Source: Epiperipatus broadwayi
Lineage: Eukaryota > Onychophora > Udeonychophora > Euonychophora > Peripatidae
Direction: 5' to 3'
NCBI GenBank assembly: GCA_028023455.1
Contig: JAQFVV010006208.1
Coordinates: 9,654,963-9,718,962 of the forward strand
Length of the DNA: 64,000 nt
Shown: positions 22,377 through 34,990 of the stretch, piece after piece
How the letters are laid out: the number at the start of each line of letters is the position of its first letter
Position numbering within the stretch: the first letter of the stretch is position 1
The notes under the pieces: model-generated
Database searches by the model: none
Told to the model about the DNA's origin: nothing
What the model saw: the letters and a program-made list of their open reading frames with translations, nothing else
Position numbers and translations under genes: made by a program

Positions 22377-25300
22377 TATCTAATTAAACTTAATATACAT
22401 ATATATTTAATAACATTAGTAAATTCTCAGTACAGTGGAATTGTGAATGTGCTATATCAATATACATGATTTCAAATAGCTACTATCCAAAATCAAATGT
22501 AAATAAACAAACGAGAAAAAACATCAAAATTTATACATTTAATATATTTTACCAAACATAAGTAGCCATTTTTCTGTCTTTGAGCACCATACACAATCAC
22601 GTTTAAAAAATAAAGTTTGTAAATAAATTTTACAATATGCCAGCAACCATTTTTATGACTTGGGGTGGCTTATGTGATGTGCTCTTTTTTGCATAATAAA
22701 CATGTTATTCTTCCTTTATTATCTTTTCTTATCCTTTTCCAATTTGATGTGCTCTTTTTTGCATAATAAAGTGTTTTTAAATGTAATGCTATGAGTTTTA
22801 CATAATTCAATAATATATTATAGTTGATTGATACTGACTTAGAAACATCAAGGCAATCAAAGGCATTGAAGTTTCTTATTAACAAGACTACTATTATATG
22901 TCTATAAGGAAAAAATATATAGAAAAAAAAATTATGATCCAGAATATATTTAATTATGATGAAAGTTAGATATTTCACTATTCTCTTCATTTAAAAAAAT
23001 GAAGATATCATACAGTAAGTTTTTTTTTCTTATTATTTCTATTTTTTGAGGAATGAACACACATTCTGTAAATGTTGTGGATGGAATGAGTTTTGACCCT
23101 TGTAAATCAAAATGGAACAAATAACTCAGTAAAATATATGCAAATTTTACCGATAATTTTTTAACACTACCTCTTCCACTACTACTACTACTACCATCAC
23201 CACTACTATTCTTATTATATTATAATCTTAATTTACATATGTATACAATACATATTTAAAGTCTATGTTTTATAAATTTGTGTCTTGGAAAGACTACACT
23301 TGAAGTTCAATAAGTAATACATATTCTATACAAGTCAATGTTTATCAACAAAATATGAGCTATTAAATGTGATGTATATGTAAGCAATGCTTGGAACAAA
23401 ATATAGCGGATAACAGAGATCAACTATAATTACTATTTTGGTATTTATGTCACTGGACACTATTGCTTGTCAAGCCAATTTAAGACATAAAATATGACAA
23501 TAATTTTTTAATATTATTTTTTATGTTAAAATTTGTGAGGGCTATTGCAGACTATTTTAAGTAGATTTGCCATTTAAGATATTGACTAAAATTGATTCTT
23601 AGATATTTTTCGATAACATTCTTAGCTGAATGCCCTAATATCACAGACATAAATTATTTGATTGAAAGACTCTAAAACCTGTATTAATGTCTAAGACATT
23701 TGTTGTCGAGTTATTACAAAGAAAACTGCAATCTAAAAGTACTTTTTAAAACTATTTTTATGAATTTTTTAAAAATTTACTAACATTTCTTCTGAACTGT
23801 TTGTTAAATCTGTATAATATAACTATTATCTGTTTTGAGGAGTTTATCTATAATTAAACTCATGGATTGTTTGAAATTATATTTTGACTCTTTATTGATT
23901 GAATAGGTCGTCTTATGATAATTTTCTATTCATACATATTATTATCATGTGATGCATTTCTTGATTGTTCAGAAAATCCCGATGCGATTCTTAGCGTTTA
24001 AATAAGCTTTAGAAGTATTCAAACATTTTATACGTTTAAACCTTTTTGAGGGGAGGCCAAAAGCCATTCAGCAGGTCTGGCATGGGTTGAGTGTTGGCTT
24101 ATAATGAGCTTATATATATATAACCTGATGTTAAATCTAAAAATAGTATTATGTAGACTGTATGTTTACTTATATAATTTGAATTATTTAAGATTTTGAC
24201 TGTATTCTAAATTTATAAATGATCGGTGGTTATAGAGGTTAATAAATATAAATAGTAAACCAATTTTAAATAGACTAACTAAAGCTGAAAATAATTAGCG
24301 AAATAAATGGATAAAAGATTTACTCCGCATTTCTTAACTTTTTAAAAAAATGTTAACCTGTAACAATTCTTCATATGAAATCAAAATAACGATTAATTAA
24401 AGTTGTAGTTGAGAAAAAAATAAAAATGTTTAGCTGTCAATTCATATCTGAATAAATTTATTTAAATCCAAGAGATATAAACAGATTTTTATTTTTTCGA
24501 ACAATTAATTATTAAGATAAATTTCAGTACATAGCATTAGATTTTATTTTTTTTACAAAATGTTAAATTGTGAAATTGTTATAAATCACACGGAAATTTA
24601 TCCACCCGAGTAAAATCACGTCTTACTATTAAAAATATGATTACATTTAGCGTATAAGATTAATTCAATAAGCCTGTCATTGTCTTCAAAATCCTAAAAG
24701 TTTTACTCGGGTAAAATAATGAAAAATAAAAATCCTGTCACAAATAGGAATATTTTAAAATAAATTAAAATGATGTCTCCTTTCCTCTCTGTTTACAGAA
24801 AAGAAAATCTTTATATTTTATTTAACAGCTTTGCGAAATATATTGCAAAAGTTTCTTCTCTTTTTTGGTAAACAAAGCTTTTTAATTTTTAATTTTACAA
24901 GATGATTTTCATGTCTATACTTTTCCACTCTACGTATTAAAGGATTCTTTTAGTGTTTGTAGTTTACTCTTTTTTTTCTTCTATTTATGTTCAGGTAAGT
25001 GATTATCTTGATCCAACTTAAACTTCACGTAGTCCGATTTATAAGAGGTAATCTTTTTATAAAGCTGCACAGTTTTACAATTCAGTTTTTGACTGGCTTT
25101 TGCAAAGAAATGGAAGCTTATCAAATGATGTCGGAGCATTTTCATCCTAAGAAAACCTGCAAGCTGGAGATTAAAAGAGTACTTTATAATAAACGCAGAA
25201 ATACATTGTTTAGAAATAGTGTGGATAACTTGTATCCATTTTTAAAAATGTAAAAATTGAATTTCTGATGAACTCAACCAATAACTTGAATGTTTCATAA
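22377..25300. other. AT-rich stretch, no genes recognised
   Basis: It holds a 25-bp direct repeat (GATGTGCTCTTTTTTGCATA at 22676 and 22747, 71 bp apart) and a short CTA/CCA microsatellite (about 23178-23205). The 84-residue frame at 24999-25253 shows no family signature. No RNA gene was seen. Confidence 0.5.
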
Positions 25301-25519
25301 TAATATGAAAAACACAATTCTTCCGCGCGTAAATTAATAGTATTGATGCTAATTTTTCTTGATAAACACCGCGCCTCACCATCTTTATCAGATTTTTTGT
25401 CCTTTCACGTTAAGTAAAAGTGTTGAAAAAAAAGAAGCGAGAGAATAATTATATGTGAATTTTTTCTTTAAAAAAAAATACTGTAGAAAGAAAAGACAAG
25501 AAAAAGGGGGGAAAAACTT

Positions 25520-25751
25520 TTATTTCAATATCTCGGTGTTTCAATTGACGCATGCGCACGTTCCGAACAGGAAGCACTTGTGCATAAAGAAGAGATAACT
25601 TCGGTTATTGTTGATGGCCGCTTATGAAAAGCGTTACAGCTGTTGAAGGTAACTTTTCTCTCACACACATCACCGTCAGTTTCACGCTTCCTTCAAATAG
25701 GGAAACACACGGCAAAATGCATTCCAGTCTCAGGCTTTCAGATTTTAGCCT
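25520..25751 (+). promoter_or_regulatory. CpG-containing promoter-like region
   Basis: GC and CpG content rise sharply here against the AT-rich surroundings. CGCATGCGCA at 25549-25558 matches 10 of the 12 positions of the NRF1 palindrome, a common vertebrate and invertebrate CpG-promoter element. No TATA box is obvious. The position just before a good candidate first exon supports a start site; the exact start cannot be placed. Confidence 0.45.
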
Positions 25752-25991
25752 ATGTCTTATTTTTCACAAGTTAACACTATCCCGTTCAAATCTCCGCCGC
25801 AACAAATTATGTTGGAGCCGGCAGTATCACAACTCACTCCCGTTCAACTACACAGAGACCTTCCGCAGGCTGAAACTGGTGTTTGGACAGCAAATGAGAT
25901 CCCAGCCGGAGCTGGTACTCGATCTACAAACGATGATTTGCGTATAGGAGTAGTTTTTCCAGAAAACAGAAACATCAAATATATAATTACG
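25752..25991 (+). CDS. Candidate first coding exon of an unrecognised host gene
   Basis: From ATG at 25752 an 80-codon frame runs to ACG|GTAAGAATT, a strong splice donor at 25992, in phase 0. The frame continues into AT-rich intron and stops at 26099, as expected for read-through. The peptide is proline- and glutamine-rich at first (SPPQQIMLEPAVSQLTPVQL) and then contains ETGVWTANEIPAGAG. That faintly recalls the G-x-G-V-W-x-x-x-x-I-P-x-G start of PR/SET (PRDM) domains, but the following FGPY-type motif is absent, so I do not assign a family. An overlapping frame (25624-25947) is longer upstream but lacks such features. No second exon was found in the window. Confidence 0.5.
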
Positions 25992-28540
25992 GTAAGAATT
26001 GTCATGGTTTTATTATTATTGTTGTTAAATAATATATACGCAGGCAATATTGTCTGTTTAAAAAGATCTTATTGTTCTATAATTATATTTTGTTTTTAAA
26101 GCCGTATCTTATATTAACAACAAATTTCATTTTCTTCTAGAAGTTTAATTAAACTTATCGTTTACAATTAAAAACAAAAAAAATACCGTCATGAACTTAG
26201 AGTTACATGTAAGATTCAATGTGCGCTTGTCTGCAAAAAAAAAAAAAGTTTTAATAAATGCAAACTATATGTTAAAAAATATATACTACAATCATTGCTC
26301 TTTCTCTAGTTCTTAACACAAATTATTACAACATTAACGTTTATTGTAAGTTTTTAATTAGCTCTTATATTACTAATATATATATATATAATATAAAAGG
26401 TCCACTCTAATCAATCCACAATGAGTTGAAAGTCTTCTAATAGAAATGTGAGTCAATATTTTCTTTACGATGATCAATTACATGTTGAGAAGCGGAAAAT
26501 GTTGCCAGCGATGATCGAGTGCATTTCTTTCGTTTTAATCAAGTATTTTATTGCTCGATTTGTCTTTGGAAAATAAATGTGTTGTTAAATATCATATATA
26601 TATATGAAAAAAGTAACAGAGATTATTAAATTATCATTTCTATAACAGACACTAGACTACAACCCCAGCCAAATGCACCTACCAGTATATATTTACAACT
26701 ATATGAATAATATATATAATCGACTAGATGCTAAAAAATTGACATATAAAAAAAGACTAGTTAAATTATTGTGCCATCTTTTCACCTAACCTTAGGTTTA
26801 TATTTGCAGTCTATCATTCTCCAAATATATATATATATATGCAATTTGGATAAGAATAAGAATCTAAGATGAGTAAAACAAGAGAAGGAGGGGGGAGTTC
26901 TACTCAGGTTTAGAATTTATTTTTCAAGTAGCTAAGTAAAATGAGTATCTGCCTATTCCTTGCTAAAAATTAAAAACAAAGATGGAAAATTTCTCCAACC
27001 TCCCACCGACTAATTGGCAAGTCTAATGAATATTGTCTTTTAATTCACTATTTGTTCATGAAGGGATAAGAATATTTGAGAGGCGTGGGCTATTATTTAA
27101 AGGTTGTTTTAAGAGCTGTATGAAGAATGGCCCATTTTAAAAAGGTAATTATGAATACTCTGTGCAGCTTACAAACATAATTGGTGATATGTAGATAAAT
27201 TAGAGCATTTTAAAGGGGGACTAACATTACTGGTTTTGATGTTCTCTGTAAAACGCTCTAAATTATCGTTAGATTTTATAACACATATATCTACTTAACT
27301 CCCAGAATTACATACACATGTTATAATTAACGTTTGTTCTCTAGTAAGAAATAACAAACAGATAGTAAGATATCTGTCATCCTGCTCTTACATGAAATGG
27401 ACATCTTATGAAACAGCAATATATTATAATAATTAGTCGCGAAAGCAGTATTATTTTTGAATGATCTACTATATATCTACATCACACACACGCACACAAT
27501 GTTGCAATTGACCGATTCCATATTAATTTGAATCTAAAAAAAAATAGATATTAGCTTAAAATAGAATCCCAAAAAATACACTGATATTAGTTTGAAATTA
27601 TTTATTTGATGCAAATTAAAAAAAAACATTCTGTTTTTGATCTGTTGTGGTCAATCTATCTCATGATCTTTTCAAAGACTAACAATACGATTATTTTTAT
27701 TATTGATATATATATATATATGATAAAAAGTGATTAACCATTAAACAGCTCTCTTCAGAATAACGATCTGTCCCATAGCTTCTAAAAAGCGATGCCTTCA
27801 ACTTTAGGAAAAGGTATTATGCATAGCGTTTGTCACTTGCTGAGTGGTGAGGTTTTGAGCAGTTTCCATACTTGTCTCACTCTCTGTCTACTCTTTTACC
27901 AATTATTATAAATCAGTTACCTGAGGAAAAAATCTTGAACTTGCTTAGAACCTGAAAAAATTACCTGACCAGGATTTAAACTTAAGCTATAAGCATAGCA
28001 GAAAAATATACTGCAGGCGCTTCTTTTGATTATATATAATAAACTTAAATTATAATTACAGTAAAAAATTAACAATAATAATATAGAAATTATACTGATG
28101 TACTTTGGATTACTTAGAATCATTCTCAACAGAAAGATGGTTGCTGATTTTCTAGGTACTGATGCAAATCAAAATTGATTATCTATTTACTATAATATTT
28201 TTAAGTTCATTTATAAGAATTGCCTCTTTAACTTTTCTCTTTCTATGATGTTTTTAGATGGTCTAAATTAAAGACAAATTTGAAGTTATAAGATTTTTCA
28301 TGGTCAAAGAAAACTGGAGCAATATTAGACTAATTATTGCTAACATTTTTGTACATTTTATAGAGTATTACATGAAAAAATACATCATAGAAAGAGAAAA
28401 GTTAGAGGTAGTTCTTTTAAATTAATTTAAAGATTTTACAATAAATACAAATCGGTTGATTATTGATTTACACAGTCTCTGAAAATTCAAGTCACATCTA
28501 CTTTTGTCTGCAAAAGTTCAATTGGTAATGATTGCAACAT
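25992..28540. other. AT-rich, probable intron or intergenic
   Basis: No coding, RNA or repeat family was recognised, apart from scattered AT dinucleotide runs. If the exon before it is real, this is likely the first intron. Confidence 0.4.
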
Positions 28541-28557
28541 AGACTAAAGTACTTCTA

Positions 28558-28658
<101 letters not shown>

Positions 28659-28977
28659 TTGTTATTTAAAATGATTGTATATAGTATATTTTTAGCAGTT
28701 AACATTATTTTACATATCCACGTGGTATTCATAAAGCGTAACTGGTCAAAGTTGAACTTTTATTCCTACCTGATTTAATAGATACATTTCGATGATCAAC
28801 AATGAAATTCTTCCTGTCCTTCAAGTAAACAGAAGGATTTATAGAATAATAAGTCTAATAAGTCCACAATGATCTTTCATTTATTTATGATATTGCTAAT
28901 AAAAGGGTGAATAATTACTGAAATGATATAGTTTTTTTTTAAAAAAAATCAAATTGAAATTGATGAGCTTCCTAGAA

Positions 28978-29070
28978 CCCGTTGTTAGCCGAGAGGTCAG
29001 CGCAGCCGCCTTGCATTGGTTGTTGCGGGTTCGCTTCCCTGCCGATGCTATGACATATGGAAAAAAAAAA
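28978..29070 (+). mobile_element. Short tRNA-Gly-derived SINE, copy 1
   Basis: A tRNA-like head (CGTTGTTAGCCGAGAGGTCAG as box A, GCGGGTTCGCTTCCC as box B) is followed by GATGCTATGACATATGG and ten A residues. The tail GATGCTATGAC is shared with the 32.0-kb copy, so this is a SINE family and not an isolated tRNA pseudogene. Target-site duplication is unclear. Confidence 0.8.
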
Positions 29071-29710
29071 CAATTTTGTGGTGAGAGAAATGCTGAAAAA
29101 TTTGTAAATGTAGTTAAAGCCTTAATTTTGAATAACTTACCATTTTCACTTTCACGCTTTGGACGACGGTCATCTTTCATAGATGAATATTCACCAAAAA
29201 TAAGAGAGGCTGAATAACTACCTCCAGCTAGTCCTAAAAGGGGTATTATCACTTATTATTTAGGTTAAAATTTTTAACATTTAGTAGATGGTAGTTCCGA
29301 AAACTAGATTTAAGAGTCGTCTATAAGAAAAAATATTAAGTAATCATATGTTCAAACTTAGCTATATCTGATACTTAGTTCTGAGAGATACGTTTCATTT
29401 GTTCGCTACAAATGTTTATACGTCAAAACAAATAAAATATTTTATTCATATATTTATACCAAGAAGAAAAAACTTTACACAGCCTACTGCTAGCAGAGCG
29501 AAGAATTTCTTCACAGTTGTGAAATATTTGAATTAGAAAAATATATATCATTCATTAAGCTATTTTTATTTGTACAGTATAATATCTAGAAGGTGGGTTC
29601 ATGAAGTTTAATCGTTGTAGTTCAAAGTGTAGCAACATATATATATATGCGCGTGTGTGCGTGAACTTGCAATTCGGATTTATTCTGTAAATCTTTGCTA
29701 GTTCTTAGTA

Positions 29711-30121
29711 GTAGCATTGTACTGGACATTTTGACTGGGTTCCATAGGTCACATTCCAAATAGAAGACATGTGAATGGTGATGTTTTCACACCAGAAGTC
29801 GGTCCAATGTTAATATTAATAAACCAGTAAGCAAATGTATATACGGATAAATTAAAAATATAAATCGGTAGCTAGAAATTAGAATAAGGATGGAAATTCG
29901 TTTCAAGCCATTCGCTTCTACTAATTGGCAATGCTTTTTTCTCAAAGTTCCTTTGTGAGTTGGAGAGACTATTGCCTAAATAGCGGCCTGTATGAAAACT
30001 TTTACTTTCTGTATTTATTAAACTATAAATGTCAACTTATAAGTCTATTTATGTATGTGTGTATATTGCCTAGAATATAACTGGTGGGATCCAGTCAAAA
30101 TGTCATTACAATGCTAAAATG
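29711..30121. mobile_element. Inverted-repeat element, about 410 bp
   Basis: AGCATTGTACTGGACATTTTGACTGG near 29713 is the reverse of the sequence near 30083-30118 (CCAGTCAAAATGTCATTACAATGCT). The arms are about 36 bp with a few mismatches. There is no coding interior. It is MITE-like of unknown family. Confidence 0.6.
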
Positions 30122-31271
30122 TTAGCCGTAAGTAAATACGAACATATTTGAAATATGTCAGATTTGTTGTTTCCCTTTAATTAGCATTATAAACTTTATT
30201 ATAGTCTTATTATTGTATAAGTAATATTAACATATAGACAATTAACTCGAGGGTGTTTCTACTGCCTCTAATATAACACATACATTTTACATATCTATTA
30301 GGTTTGACGGACTATAAGCAGATTATAGCTTAATATTATGTAATCATTATGACATTTATTGGATTATTTCCAGTTTCACTTTATTAAATATAATGTTAAT
30401 TTAATCTTATATATATATCCATGCACACATAAATAAAAATAGCCTTAACGGATAGACCTTATTTAACAAATTAATTAATTAATTAGGGATTTAAATTATC
30501 AGTTGTTTATAAGCCAACTTCTTGAAAAAAATTACAAGCTTACTTAAAATTTTTCAACTATCGGATTTGAAATTTAGACCTTATTATAAACTTGGGATTA
30601 GTAATTTTTTTTTTTCTGGTTTCAATCAGATTTAGTGGGGGTTTCCCCTCAATATATCTGACTAATAGCAAATTCAATTAATTATTCAATATTTGGCAAG
30701 TGCATATATAATTACAAAACAAGGATATAAAAATGTTCAAATCCTCACCAGCAATTAGCAAGTTTCATAAAGAATGTCTTCTCCTTCAGTAGACATTTAC
30801 CTTATATATATATGTATGTGCTGACCATTCTATTGTTATTACAATATTCTCTATTTGTATGCATATTTCCATGTATTAATTTAAAGACTGAATAAACACT
30901 ACCATTGACAAAAACACAAAATAAAATAAAAAACAAATTCTAGTTTTAGAGATGCACAACTTAAAACATTTTCGTTATATAAATAATTTTTTTGTTGATT
31001 GCTTTTTCAATTCTGTATTACCGTGTTGTTGTTTTTTTAATATTATTGTTGTTATTTATACGTTAATATTAATTATATAATAATTATTTGAACTTACCTA
31101 AAGCAATTTAAGCTAATAAACGTCTCAATTTTATCAAACAAATATCTCCAGTTTTTACGAAAATCCTTTCTCTTTTTTTTTTAAATTTAAATAATTGATT
31201 AGTAATTCTTAATAAATAAAATATACATAGTATCTACTGAAAATATGGAAACTCTTTATAAGAGTTCTGTA
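30122..31271. other. AT-rich, nothing recognised
   Basis: No coding or repeat family was found; it is AT-rich with T runs. Confidence 0.45.
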
Positions 31272-31401
31272 ACATTGATAGGATACTTTTTTTTTTCATA
31301 TGTCAAATGTGTTGACCGGGAAGCGAACCCGGGCCAGCTGCTTGGAAGGCAGCTATGGTAACTACTAGGCCACCAACGCTTGACTACATTGATGGAATAC
31401 T
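31272..31401 (-). mobile_element. Short tRNA-Gly-derived SINE, copy 2, with 16-bp target duplication
   Basis: The minus strand reads an almost complete tRNA-Gly: acceptor GCGTTGG, anticodon arm GCTGCCTTCCAAGCAGC (anticodon TCC), box B GGGTTCGCTTCCC. A short tail with GACATATG and an A run follow. Flanks ACATTGATAGGATACT (31272-31287) and ACATTGATGGAATACT (31386-31401) match at 14 of 16 positions. D-arm changes and an acceptor mismatch argue against a working tRNA. Confidence 0.88.
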
Positions 31402-32026
31402 TTATCGTTTATTTAATATATGATAAACATGATTATATCAAATCATTTAAAGTTGAAACTATTAAATAATATTTCAAGAGGCATTATGTGGTATGCTTAA
31501 GTTTTTAGACATTTATGTGAAAGTTTAACTAATGAATGAAATTTGCCCCCTATGTGGATTTTATTTAACTTAGTTGTAATATAGTGGAACCAAGAAAAAG
31601 CTTTGTAGATCAATTTTCTGATGAAGTAAATAAATAGAAAAATCTTGGGATTAGCCAGATGAATTAGAACTGTGATTGGTTGGTCAAAATATCCAAAAAT
31701 GATTTGATTATTTATAAAAATTGTGGTAATCATCTTCTGTAATTAGGAACATATTACCAATTAAATTTCTATGAAAGTGATTAAATTTTAAATAATCACA
31801 TTTGAAATTTCCAGTAAATGTTAAACAATTATAAAATAGTTTACCACCAGGAAAGATCTTTTCAGCATTTCAACCATTGTTTAACCATCTAATCAACTGC
31901 TAGTTGTGTAAAGTTTTAATGCCTTCTTTCAATTTAAAAATGATTATATATCCATTTTCTAACTAATAATTAGGTAACTACATGAGTTGATTATTAGTTG
32001 ACAATTTGAAAAAAATATCTTTGAAC

Positions 32027-32151
32027 TCAAGTCTTTTTTTTTCCTTGCGTCATAGCATCAGCCGGGAAGCGAACCCACTAACCCGGGACAACTGCTTGTA
32101 AGGCAGCTGTGCTGACCTCTTGACCACCAATGCTTGACAAAATCAAGTCTT
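32027..32151 (-). mobile_element. Short tRNA-Gly-derived SINE, copy 3
   Basis: The minus strand has the tRNA-like head (GCATTGGTGGTCAAGAGGTC; anticodon arm CTGCCTTACAAGCAG, so the anticodon is TAC), a small insertion (TTAGTGG) before box B, then GATGCTATGACGCAAGG and an A run. The 9-bp flank TCAAGTCTT occurs at 32027-32035 and 32143-32151. Confidence 0.85.
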
Positions 32152-32573
32152 CAAAATGGTAAATGAATTCCCAAACAACTATAACCTAAAGGCACTCACA
32201 TTATGCATTATAATACATATACATTTTTAAAATAAATCAAAACATAAATTTCTTAATTAAACATGTAACCACAAATATAAATATTGATAAAACAATATTA
32301 TAATAATCAAATCTTCTTTACAGTAAATCATATTTAGCTCTCTTTGAAGAAATGTTATAACTTTCAAGAAAAGATTATTAAAATATTAGTGGCTATTCAA
32401 ATCTTTAGCTTAAGATTATATATATTATAACAGGATGATGGAAAATCATCAAAATTCAAAAATATTTCAAATAATGAAATTTAATATAAATATATAAATC
32501 ATGATTATGAAATTCGTATAAAAAGAATGAGTGTGAGAGATCACTCAGATTAGTTAATTATCTTAAATATAAG

Positions 32574-33752
32574 TACACCTGGGTCTCGTTTTATGCGATA
32601 GATAGGTTCCTCAGAAAACACGCGCAAATGAAATCATGCAAAAATAGACGTAACTTACCTTGAAAAAGGGGGGATATGGACTGTGATTTTTCAAAACTTG
32701 CGTAAAAGCAAAGCACCAACATAAAATTTACTTTAAAATTCACGCAAAAAAAAAAAAAGGAAATAAAATATGACTAATAAAAAATTTCAAATTTGAAAAA
32801 AATTGATACAAGACAAACTTTTTTTAACTATAATATTTAATTTTATTCAAAATAATATATTTTTATGCATAATTTACAGTACAGTAATTTACATTTTTTT
32901 ATACATGTTTTAATTATTATCGCTATTTGCTGATAAACAGTTTCGTTTGCAAACTGGTAAAAAATAGATTCTTCACAAGAGGAAATACAACTAGTGCCAA
33001 GTTCACTCTCATATTGTGTTAATGGTTTTCTGTTGACAACGTAATTAGTAATTAATCTTTGAGATGATGATTTTATTAATTGTTTATGAACTTAGACTTA
33101 AAATAATAAAAAGACATTTATTCACCACTGCTGGGAAAAATTTAATTAAAACTAACAACTAAAAATTAAATTCTTATTTTTGTCTTTAATTTTTTAATTT
33201 TCAATTCCGTTTAAAAATCAAATTTCGTTTTATATCACATTAATTTCAAGTCGCCGTAAGTAATTTTTAAATTGTTAATTACAATTAAAAATCAGATTTT
33301 AATTTTTAATTGTCAAATTTAATTGTGCCCACTGCTATTACTCTCCTTTTAAAAATAAACTTGCGGACACTAAATGATTAATAATTACGTTCTTTTTTAA
33401 AAAGCAAAAACAGAATATGATTTAAAATGCAAAATTAACACGCACAATGTTTGAACAAATTTACATTATAATCTTGTAAAATTTAATGTGTGTATACATA
33501 AAGTGTGGGAATCATGATTTTAATTTCATTACTGCATAAAATCTTACTATTATAAAGCACTGAAAATATTGAAATTACTAAGATGAAAGTCGAATTCCAA
33601 TAATGTGCTATTACTTTCAATATAACATAAGTGCACGAAATTTATTATTTAAAATAATATCGCATTATTGGAGTTCGACTTCCGGTGAAACATGAATTGC
33701 GTAACTTCAAAATCGTGTTAAATAAGTCAGCGTAAAAAGTGACCCAGGTGTA
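32574..33752. mobile_element. Non-autonomous pogo/Tigger-like element, 1.18 kb
   Basis: CACCTGGGTCTCGTTTTATGC at 32576 and its inverted counterpart ending CCAGGTG at 33750 are flanked by TA on both sides (32574-32575, 33751-33752). The CTCGTTTTATGCG terminus resembles the Tigger/pogo style (CTCGTTTTATTG). The interior has TGCG-rich repeats next to the left end and no transposase. A second small element is nested at about 33590-33690. Confidence 0.82.
33590..33690. mobile_element. Small fold-back MITE nested in the pogo-like element
   Basis: The ends AAGTCGAATTCCAATAATG and CATTATTGGAGTTCGACTT are inverted. The same terminus occurs in the larger 42.8-43.2-kb element, as does the preceding block (TATTATAAAGYRCTGAAAAT), so the copies belong to one family and the boundary may lie further left. 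Confidence 0.7.
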
Positions 33753-34479
33753 TAATTAAATAAGTTCACCAGAATTATCAATAAGTATAAGTAATACTCA
33801 AGTAATAGCCATTCATCATCATGAATGATCACTAGTAAAAGTAAACCAATAGTCAATATTGTGACTGGATTTAAAATGGGTCTACTGTAGACCAGGCCAA
33901 CTATTTAGCCTTTGCTAGTTTGGGCAATTATTTAAAGCATTAATTTGGATACACAGTGCTTATCCATAGAATATACAATCATAAAAACAATAATGCTGGA
34001 ATATTAAAATATGTCGATCATCACCAATGCTCTAGCCATTTAGTACAATTAGTGTACTGGCCAACTATAACTTAAATTCTAATAGAGACTAAAATAAAAT
34101 ATAGTGCATGGACTTTAAAGAATATACTCTTAGTGCCAAACCAGGACTCTTGTCAACTGGATGCTCCAGCACTTAATACATTCCCTTTTACATATCAGAC
34201 CATTATGCATGAATCTAGCTCAGAGAACATAAGCACTATAACTGTTACAGTGATCAAGAGATGATGCAACATATATTCTAAAAACCATTTAGAATCAAGT
34301 TCACTGTAATAATTTTAACCATAACATACAAGTTTATGAACAACAATATATATGAAAAATGGAAATTAAGGTCTGCAGAATATGGTTATATACATATAAG
34401 TCTTCTGATTTTGATTAATATACAAAATTCAAATTATTACATTGTGATTTACATATATGTTCCAATAGGTTTACTTAAA

Positions 34480-34990
34480 ACACAGTCAGCACACAGACAT
34501 GTGGCTTAATAATTTCTGAACATATTTGAATTGTCATAATAATAACATAAATGATTAAAATGTACATATAAGTGTCTATCTGACATGCACTGATATTTAT
34601 GCACACAGACATGTGACATAATAATTTCTGAACATATTTGAATTGTCATAAAATAATAACATAAATGATTAAAATTTACATATAAGTGTCTATCTGACAT
34701 GCACTGATATTTATGCACACAGACATGTGGCTTAATAATTTCTGAACATATTTGAATTGTCATAAAATAATAACATAAATGATTAAAATTTACATATAAG
34801 TGTCTATCTGACATGCACTGATATTTATGCACACAGACATGTGGCATAATAATTTCTGAACATATTTGGCTTGCCATAAAATAAAAACTTTTTAAGTTAT
34901 CAATTAACTGGTATAAAATACCACAATGGGTTTACATAATATATATATAACATCACACAGATGTGCAGTATAATAATTTATTAACCTATT
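34480..34990 (-). repeat. 114-bp tandem repeat, about 3.5 good copies
   Basis: ACACAGACATGTG recurs at 34491, 34603, 34717 and 34831 (112, 114, 114 bp apart), with a diverged fifth start near 34955. The unit length is a multiple of three and lacks minus-strand stops, which creates a 123-residue repetitive frame. I read it as a repeat, not a gene. Confidence 0.92.

Noticed and set aside
24999-25253. 84-residue frame upstream of the candidate promoter
   Set aside because: No family signature, no splice context and AT-biased composition.
31312-31381. Functional tRNA-Gly(TCC) gene
   Set aside because: The acceptor has a mismatch, the D-arm is altered, and a tail, A run and target duplications show it is a SINE.
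34110-34160. Sequence resembling a family A hammerhead on the minus strand
   Set aside because: Core words are too changed (GTTGACAAGAG for CTGATGAG) and stem I does not pair.
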